5,745 nucleotides of DNA from assembly GCA_010672185.1 (NCBI GenBank), contig JAAHHL010000514.1, forward strand, positions 1-5,745, in the 5' to 3' direction. The notes beneath the pieces were generated by a model. That model was not told the DNA's origin. It ran no database searches and worked only from the letters and a program-made list of their open reading frames with translations. This DNA is from Caldora sp. SIO3E6. GTDB lineage: Bacteria > Cyanobacteriota > Cyanobacteriia > Cyanobacteriales > Coleofasciculaceae. The translations under genes and the position numbers were made by a program. This document shows positions 1 to 3,578 of the stretch, piece after piece; positions within the stretch are counted from its first letter, which is position 1; each line of letters opens with the position of its first letter.

Positions 1-1
1 A

Positions 2-679
2 ACGGCTTGTATTTCACTTAACCGTCAATCGACTCGACCCGGTGCCCAGACAGTTTCTGAGGCTGAAGAACTCCAGCGGGTCTTACCGGTGGTGGAAGCT
101 GTGCGCTCATCATTGAATGTACCGATTTCTGTGGATACTAACAGAGCCTCTGTAGCCCAAAGAGCAGTCGCAGCAGGGGCAGATCTGGTAAATGATATTT
201 CTGGGGGTACTTTTGATCCAGATATGTTACCAGTAGTTGCCCAGTTGCAGGTCCCGATGGTGTTGATGCATATGCGGGGAACACCTCAAACAATGCAAAA
301 ACTTACAGACTACCAAGACTTAATTGGTGAAATCTACCGGTTTCTAGAAGGTCAAATTGCTGCGGCTCTCGCTGCGGGAATTGAGCGATCGCAGCTTATT
401 ATTGATCCTGGTATTGGTTTTGCCAAAACCTTTGAGCAAAATTTGTCAATTCTCAGACAACTGCCAACCTTTCATTCTCTAGATGTTCCTCTGTTAATTG
501 GAGTATCGCGGAAAAGTTTTATTGGTCACATCCTCAATCAACCTAACCCCAAAAACCGAGTTTGGGGCACTGCTGCTGCTTGCTGTAGCGCGATCGCCGC
601 TGGTGCTGAGATTCTCCGAGTTCACGATGTCCTCGAAATGCGAGATGTTTCCTTGGTTGCCGATGCTATCTGGCGATGA
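2..679 (+). CDS. folP: Dihydropteroate synthase, 5'-truncated
   Basis: Dihydropteroate synthase condenses p-aminobenzoate with dihydropterin pyrophosphate to give dihydropteroate, a cytoplasmic step of folate synthesis. The frame is open from position 2 to the TGA at 677-679; the true start lies outside the window. Family motifs are seen in order: QSTRPG (26-43), SVDT near 128-139, NDISGG (191-208), MHMRGTP (266-286), DPGIGF (404-421), GVSRKSF (500-520) and RVHDV (617-631). These cover the pterin and pABA/phosphate-binding residues (Asp of SVDT, Asn of NDI, Asp of DPG, Lys of SRK, Arg/His of RVH). The C-terminal two thirds look intact and functional. The oddity is at the 5' edge: the family has D-[IV]-G-G just before QSTRP, but here the codons read S-L-N-R, and nothing upstream in any frame resembles the family. 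A GTG at 89 is an internal Val codon, not the start. Two HIP1 sites lie inside the gene. Confidence 0.93.
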   Translation, partial: TACISLNRQSTRPGAQTVSEAEELQRVLPVVEAVRSSLNVPISVDTNRASVAQRAVAAGADLVNDISGGTFDPDMLPVVAQLQVPMVLMHMRGTPQTMQKLTDYQDLIGEIYRFLEGQIAAALAAGIERSQLIIDPGIGFAKTFEQNLSILRQLPTFHSLDVPLLIGVSRKSFIGHILNQPNPKNRVWGTAAACCSAIAAGAEILRVHDVLEMRDVSLVADAIWR

Positions 680-864
680 GGAGGAGTGTGGGGAGACAAA
701 GAAGAGTAATTGCACAATTTACTATTGGTTTATACCCCTTCTGAAACTAAAAATTATTCATTCGGGTCTAAATTCCTTGATATGACCAGGCAAACTCATC
801 TTCTTGTTAGACGTGGTATTTTTAACCCTATTGCCTGCATCATCAGACGCCTCTTACTCTATAC

Positions 865-877
865 AGCGCTTTGCGCT
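865..877. repeat. Small GC palindrome AGCGC-TTT-GCGCT
   Basis: Perfect 5-bp arms flank a TTT loop, followed on the plus strand by CTAAAAAA. It resembles short hairpins commonly scattered in cyanobacterial spacers. It is not a plus-strand terminator because an A-run, not a T-run, follows it. Confidence 0.45.
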
Positions 878-901
878 CTAAAAAAGTACAGTAGGCAGAA
901 G

Positions 902-932
902 TCCCCCTTGGAAAGGGGGATTTAGGGGGATC
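902..932. repeat. Dispersed-type hairpin repeat with trailing G-rich copy
   Basis: TCCCCCTT (902-909) and AAGGGGGA (913-920) form a perfect 8-bp stem with a 3-nt loop. It is followed by TTTAGGGGGATC, which repeats the right arm's G-run. From memory this CCCCCTT/AAGGGGG(A)TTTAGGGGGATC pattern is frequent in cyanobacterial intergenic DNA; copy number cannot be judged from one copy here. It sits about 55 bp upstream of the GHL10 start, so it may lie outside the transcript if the -10 at 963 is used. Confidence 0.6.
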
Positions 933-959
933 AACAACGCACCACATAACAGAGCAAAC

Positions 960-977
960 TGCTATAATTTACCGGAG
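960..977 (+). promoter_or_regulatory. Possible extended -10 and ribosome-binding site for the GHL10 gene
   Basis: TGCTATAAT at 960-968 is a perfect extended -10 (TGn plus TATAAT). No good -35 is visible about 17 bp upstream. GGAG at 974-977 is a good Shine-Dalgarno core, 9 nt before the ATG at 987. The two fit poorly together: initiation about 7 nt past the -10 would start the mRNA at or just inside GGAG, leaving a leader of about 12 nt. Either the leader is very short or the TATAAT is coincidental. The ribosome-binding site is the firmer part. Confidence 0.4.
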
Positions 978-986
978 TTACCATAG

Positions 987-2603
987 ATGACCTTAATCAG
1001 AAAACTATTTCCCAGAGCTAACAATCTGCATAAATTTACCCTTAAAATTCTCAAGAGTATCCGCTTTCGCCCCAAATATCTCCTCTGGACTGCTTTATTA
1101 AGCCTCACCTTGATCCTCACAACCATGAACCACCTAGCGGCTGCCACGTTTTCCCCTAGAGAATTTCGGGGAGTCTGGGTAGCTTCGGTTCATAATATTG
1201 ACTGGCCCTCTAAAGCAGGTTTACCTGTCGCACAACAACAAGCAGAATTACTCAACATCCTGGATCGGATGCAGGAACTCAACTTAAATGCATTAGTCTT
1301 GCAAGTCCGACCTACAGGAGATGCTTTTTATAATTCCTCCTATGAACCCTGGAGTGGTTGGCTAACCGGAACACAAGGAACTCCACCTCAACCATACTAT
1401 GACCCCTTAGAGTTTGCGATCGCGGAAAGTCACAAACGGAATATTGAACTCCATGCTTGGTTTAACCCCTATCGCGCTCAACTCAGTGGTAAGGGTTCTT
1501 TTGCCCCAAATCATATGGCGGCTAAATATCCTCAATATGCCTATCAATACGGCAATAATGTTTGGATGGACCCAGGGGCAAAAGTAATTCAAGACCAAAC
1601 CTTCAACACCATTATGGATGTGGTGCGTCGTTATGATGTTGATGCTATTCACTTTGATGATTATTTCTACCCTTACCCTCAAAAAGGTGTAGATTTCCCC
1701 GATGCCCAAACCTATGGTGCTTACCAAGCATCCGGCGGTACTCTCTCGGTATCGGATTGGCGACGCCAAAATGTCAATGATTTGGTTGAGCGTCTCTACA
1801 ACAGTATTCACACAGAAAAACCTTATGTCAAATTTGGTATTAGTCCCTTTGGTATTTATCGTCCTGGAGACCCTCCCACCATTCAAGGGTTTGATCAATA
1901 TGAAGGGTTATATGCTGATGTCAAATTATGGATGGAAAAAGGTTGGTTAGATTATTTAGCACCCCAACTTTATTGGCGCATTGATCCCCCGGCACAAAGT
2001 TATCCAGTGTTGCTGAATTGGTGGCTGCAAAACAACCCACAACATCGTCATATTTATGCCGGAAATGCTTTATATAAATTGCCAAATCCTGATTGGACTG
2101 TATCAGAAATGGTAAGACAAGTTGCCATTTCTCGTCAGCCAGAAAGTCACTCTCCTGCACCGGAAGTTCAATCTCTTGAACCAGGAAGTCAATCTCCTGA
2201 ACTAGAAAATCAATCTCCTGAACTAGGAAAGCAATTTTCTTTAGGCAATATCTTTTTTAGCATGAAGCATTTCCAAAATAATGTAAAAGGGATTAATGAT
2301 GTGTTCAAAAGTTCCGTTTATCCCACTCCTGCATTACCCCCTACAATGCCCTGGTTAGATGACCAACCACCGGAACCACCTCTAGGGGTACAAGTGAGTT
2401 CTGGTGCAATTACTTGGTTTCCTGATTTTACTGGGGATGTTCGTTCTTGGTCACTGTACCGGAAAACTGGTAATCAATGGGATCTGGTGCAAGTATTAAA
2501 TGCGGCAACTACCACTGCTACAGTTACCCCAGGAACTTATGCTTTGCGGGCAGTTGATCGGTTAGCGAATGAAAGTGTAGAGGAAGTGGTAACGGTGAAT
2601 TAA
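987..2603 (+). CDS. Exported GHL10-family glycosyl hydrolase (DigH/YngK-like)
   Basis: A 538-residue protein of the glycosyl hydrolase-like 10 family (PF02638, formerly DUF187). The family's E. coli member DigH cleaves peptide-free peptidoglycan glycan strands at the division septum; the same role here is inference. The start is firm: an in-frame TAG lies directly before the ATG and GGAG lies 9 nt upstream. Residues 1-30 are basic and 31-46 are hydrophobic, ending near AAA (51-53), so this is a long signal peptide or uncleaved anchor with no lipobox. The catalytic barrel runs about 58-445: FRGVWVASV (60-68), VLQVRPTGDAFY (104-115), HAWFNPYRA (156-164), IHFDDYFYPYP (221-231, candidate acidic residues D224/D225), FGISPFGIYRP (283-293) and LAPQLYWR (324-331). 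Residues 462-538 look like a fibronectin-III-type beta sandwich. Residues about 384-417 are a low-complexity insertion rich in Q, S, P and E, encoded by a 21-bp tandem repeat, before the conserved NIFFSMK strand. Confidence 0.9.
   Translation: MTLIRKLFPRANNLHKFTLKILKSIRFRPKYLLWTALLSLTLILTTMNHLAAATFSPREFRGVWVASVHNIDWPSKAGLPVAQQQAELLNILDRMQELNLNALVLQVRPTGDAFYNSSYEPWSGWLTGTQGTPPQPYYDPLEFAIAESHKRNIELHAWFNPYRAQLSGKGSFAPNHMAAKYPQYAYQYGNNVWMDPGAKVIQDQTFNTIMDVVRRYDVDAIHFDDYFYPYPQKGVDFPDAQTYGAYQASGGTLSVSDWRRQNVNDLVERLYNSIHTEKPYVKFGISPFGIYRPGDPPTIQGFDQYEGLYADVKLWMEKGWLDYLAPQLYWRIDPPAQSYPVLLNWWLQNNPQHRHIYAGNALYKLPNPDWTVSEMVRQVAISRQPESHSPAPEVQSLEPGSQSPELENQSPELGKQFSLGNIFFSMKHFQNNVKGINDVFKSSVYPTPALPPTMPWLDDQPPEPPLGVQVSSGAITWFPDFTGDVRSWSLYRKTGNQWDLVQVLNAATTTATVTPGTYALRAVDRLANESVEEVVTVN
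2163..2225 (+). repeat. In-frame 21-bp tandem repeat within the GHL10 gene
   Basis: Three 21-bp units encode EVQSLEP, GSQSPEL and ENQSPEL (residues 393-413), followed by a partial, degenerate fourth unit (GKQ..). Units 2 and 3 are almost identical. The period is a multiple of three, so copy-number changes keep the frame. It lies in a loop between a helix and the NIFFSMK strand of the catalytic domain. Confidence 0.85.
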
Positions 2604-2616
2604 AGGGAGCATTGTA

Positions 2617-2739
2617 GGGGCGGGTTCAATACTGCTCGGTTAAGAGAGTGTGGGAAGTGTGGGGAGTGTGGGAGGTGTGGGAGGAAAGAAAGCGAGGGAG
2701 AGGGATTCGAGCTTATCCGAGCAGTATTGGGGGCGGGTT
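2617..2739. mobile_element. MITE-like 103-bp element with 13-bp inverted ends and 10-bp direct repeats
   Basis: The element body is 2627-2729. Its ends, CAATACTGCTCGG (2627-2639) and CCGAGCAGTATTG (2717-2729), are perfect reverse complements; after one mismatch pair (2640/2716) they match for 4 more bases (2641-2644 with 2712-2715). It is flanked exactly by GGGGCGGGTT (2617-2626) and GGGGCGGGTT (2730-2739). That is the signature of a non-autonomous transposon with a target-site duplication. Removing the element and one repeat restores a continuous GTAGGGGCGGGTTTAGGG segment, itself a familiar cyanobacterial dispersed-repeat start, with ACCCGCCC (2783-2790) as its inverse. The interior is purine-rich and starts with four 9-bp units. 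It has no transposase. Family assignment is not possible from the ends alone. Confidence 0.72.
2647..2682. repeat. Four 9-bp G-rich tandem units (RGTGTGGGR)
   Basis: Units are AGTGTGGGA, AGTGTGGGG, AGTGTGGGA and GGTGTGGGA, then a purine-only tail. They form the core of the element at 2627-2729. In one frame they read Val-Trp-Glu repeats, which I take as accidental. The same motif occurs once after folP (683-695). Confidence 0.8.
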
Positions 2740-2869
2740 TAGGGACAATTCTTTGCCATTTGACCCGAATATTCCTGGTCATACCCGCCCAACACCATTC
2801 TCCGACTTCTCGATTAAGCCCAAAACCCACTGCAAGCAGAAGCCGCAGGCTAGAGCGTCGATTCAAGTG

Positions 2870-2890
2870 AATTGAGAATTGAGAATTGAG
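2870..2890. repeat. Heptameric tandem repeat (AATTGAG)x3
   Basis: Three perfect contiguous copies of AATTGAG. This fits the short tandemly repeated repetitive (STRR) heptamers described in heterocystous and other filamentous cyanobacteria. Confidence 0.85.
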
Positions 2891-2908
2891 ATTTGGGGAC
2901 GGAAACCG

Positions 2909-2930
2909 TAGGGGCGCATTGCATGCGCCC
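2909..2930. repeat. GTAGGGGCGC hairpin repeat
   Basis: GGGCGCA (2912-2918) and TGCGCCC (2924-2930) form a 7-bp stem with a 5-nt TTGCA loop, headed by GTAG. An inverted copy of the same sequence class, GCATTGCGCCCCTAC, occurs at 3371-3385. Confidence 0.7.
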
Positions 2931-2974
2931 TTATTGGATACCCACTTATTGAATACGCCCTTATTACCTACACC
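2931..2974. repeat. Imperfect 15-bp tandem repeat
   Basis: TTATTGGATACCCAC, TTATTGAATACGCCC and TTATTACCTACACC occur in succession with an exact 15-bp period, directly abutting the hairpin at 2909-2930. The third unit is one base short and diverged. Confidence 0.65.
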
Positions 2975-2994
2975 TATTGTTCCAATTTATTCCC

Positions 2995-3040
2995 TTGACT
3001 TTCGTGTAAGAAAGTTGATATTCTATTACACAATAGAATA
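2995..3040 (+). promoter_or_regulatory. Promoter-like sequence overlapped by a 22-bp palindrome
   Basis: TTGACT (2995-3000) and TATTCT (3019-3024) are spaced 18 bp, an acceptable sigma-70 pattern. The -10 lies in the left arm of a perfect 9-bp inverted repeat, TATTCTATT (3019-3027) and AATAGAATA (3032-3040), with loop ACAC. That arrangement would suit an operator, but no gene follows, so it may drive an unrecognised RNA or be accidental. Confidence 0.3.
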
Positions 3041-3047
3041 GGTGTGC

Positions 3048-3077
3048 GCCTGTAAGGTCTGTGGGATGATTACAGGC
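3048..3077. repeat. 8-bp stem-loop GCCTGTAA / TTACAGGC
   Basis: GCCTGTAA (3048-3055) and TTACAGGC (3070-3077) pair perfectly around a 14-nt loop. No T-run follows. It lies just downstream of the promoter-like palindrome; function unknown. Confidence 0.5.
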
Positions 3078-3212
3078 AAAATAAACGCTCCACAAGTCTT
3101 ATATAGAGTATTTGATTTACTGTTAAGAACGACACTAATTTCCACAGGTATGGGAAAACAATTGAGGGCACAAGCATTCATTGGTGTCAACTTAAGGTGA
3201 AACCCTTATCCC

Positions 3213-3234
3213 GCCGGTCGTTTAAACGACCGGC
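3213..3234. repeat. Perfect 22-bp palindrome
   Basis: GCCGGTCGTTT followed directly by AAACGACCGGC, with no spacer, centred between 3223 and 3224. First of the four palindromes within the element at 3179-3366. Confidence 0.95.
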
Positions 3235-3244
3235 TAATAGCTCA

Positions 3245-3299
3245 AGTCCACTCAAGTGGACTGAAGATTTTTGGGAAGATTGAGTCATCTTTAGATGAC
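3245..3299. repeat. Two adjacent hairpins enclosed by an 8-bp stem
   Basis: AGTCCACT (3245-3252) pairs with AGTGGACT (3255-3262) across a CA loop. GTCATCT (3284-3290) pairs with AGATGAC (3293-3299) across TT. Both are enclosed by CTAATAGC (3234-3241) and GCTATTAG (3304-3311). Confidence 0.9.
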
Positions 3300-3311
3300 T
3301 TTGGCTATTAG

Positions 3312-3331
3312 CAAGGAACTTGAGTTCCTTG
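3312..3331. repeat. Hairpin CAAGGAACT-TG-AGTTCCTTG
   Basis: Perfect 9-bp arms with a two-base loop; the last palindrome before the right inverted end of the element. Confidence 0.93.
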
Positions 3332-3370
3332 CGAGACATCGGTTTTACGTTAAGTTGACACCAATGGCAA

Positions 3371-3385
3371 GCATTGCGCCCCTAC
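3371..3385 (-). repeat. Inverted partner of the GTAGGGGCGC repeat
   Basis: Read on the minus strand, this is GTAGGGGCGCAATGC, matching 14 of 15 bases of the plus-strand copy at 2909-2923. It overlaps the right-hand direct repeat of the 188-bp element and is the right half of the hairpin into which that element appears inserted. Confidence 0.65.
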
Positions 3386-3578
3386 TGGAGATTAATCGCC
3401 CTGCTCTCGTGATATCTCAATTTCCGATAAGGATTAGAGGTTATTGAAGGTGAAAGTTATGCGATCGCTTACAGTAAGCCTGTAATTAACCCGATAAACC
3501 GGAAGAAGAAGTCGGGGATCTCGAACTGCTCACAAAGTTCGCAGAGAGCAAAGAAAAGAGGGTAAAGAGTTACAAAGT

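Larger units (their letters stand above)
680..986. other. Spacer between folP and the GHL10 gene
   Basis: About 307 bp with no convincing gene; the short open frames have no recognisable protein features. Just after the folP stop (683-695) is a G-rich segment, GGAGTGTGGGGAG, that matches the tandem unit found at 2647-2682. A 7-bp inverted pair, CAGGCAA (787-793) and TTGCCTG (831-837), is weak and may be chance. Two better palindromes (865-877 and 902-920) are listed separately. No hairpin followed by a T-run is present, so a Rho-independent folP terminator is not visible. Confidence 0.6.
3171..3375. mobile_element. Palindrome-rich 188-bp insertion element with 26-bp inverted ends
   Basis: The body is 3179-3366. 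Its ends (3179-3204 and 3341-3366) are inverted repeats of 26 bp with two mismatches; the outer part is CATTGGTGTCAACTTAA against TTAAGTTGACACCAATG. The direct repeat CAAGCATT flanks it at 3171-3178 and 3368-3375; as 9-mers (ACAAGCATT/GCAAGCATT) the flanks abut both ends exactly, with one mismatch. Inside are four strong palindromes plus an 8-bp pairing, CTAATAGC (3234-3241) with GCTATTAG (3304-3311). Excision leaves GGGCACAAGCATTGCGCCCC, a near-perfect hairpin of the GTAGGGGCGC repeat class, so the element sits in that hairpin's apex. It has no coding capacity. Confidence 0.75.
2604..3578. other. Repeat-packed convergent intergenic region
   Basis: 975 bp between the convergent GHL10 and caspase genes. 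I see no protein-coding gene: the open frames at 2600-2875 are low-complexity readings of purine-rich repeats. The region holds, in order, an insertion-like element with direct repeats (2617-2739), heptameric repeats (2870-2890), a GTAGGGGCGC hairpin (2909-2930), a 15-bp tandem repeat (2931-2974), a palindromic promoter-like stretch (2995-3040), an 8-bp stem (3048-3077), a second insertion-like element (3171-3375), a HIP1 site (3461-3468) and a pair of ACAAAGTTC direct repeats (3532-3540 and 3572-3580, the latter covering the caspase stop). No clear Rho-independent terminator serves either gene. Confidence 0.75.

Noticed and set aside
2..31. Intein C-terminal junction as the cause of the folP break
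   Set aside because: The reading gives Asn followed by Arg; splicing needs Asn followed by Cys, Ser or Thr, and no His-Asn end is present.
1407..1898. Minus-strand 163-codon frame inside the GHL10 gene
   Set aside because: It lies antisense to strongly conserved glycosyl hydrolase motifs and shows no protein-like features of its own.
2600..2875. Open reading frames of 75 and 88 codons on both strands
   Set aside because: They are low-complexity translations (Val-Trp-Glu or Pro-His-Ser runs) of the purine-rich tandem array and cross the element's ends; no ribosome site or family features.
3179..3366. CRISPR array
   Set aside because: The palindromes differ from one another in sequence and spacing; there is no recurring direct repeat with unique spacers.
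3490..3516. Terminator for the caspase gene (CCCGA...TCGGG)
   Set aside because: Only a 5-bp stem with a 17-nt loop and no T-run on the minus strand.
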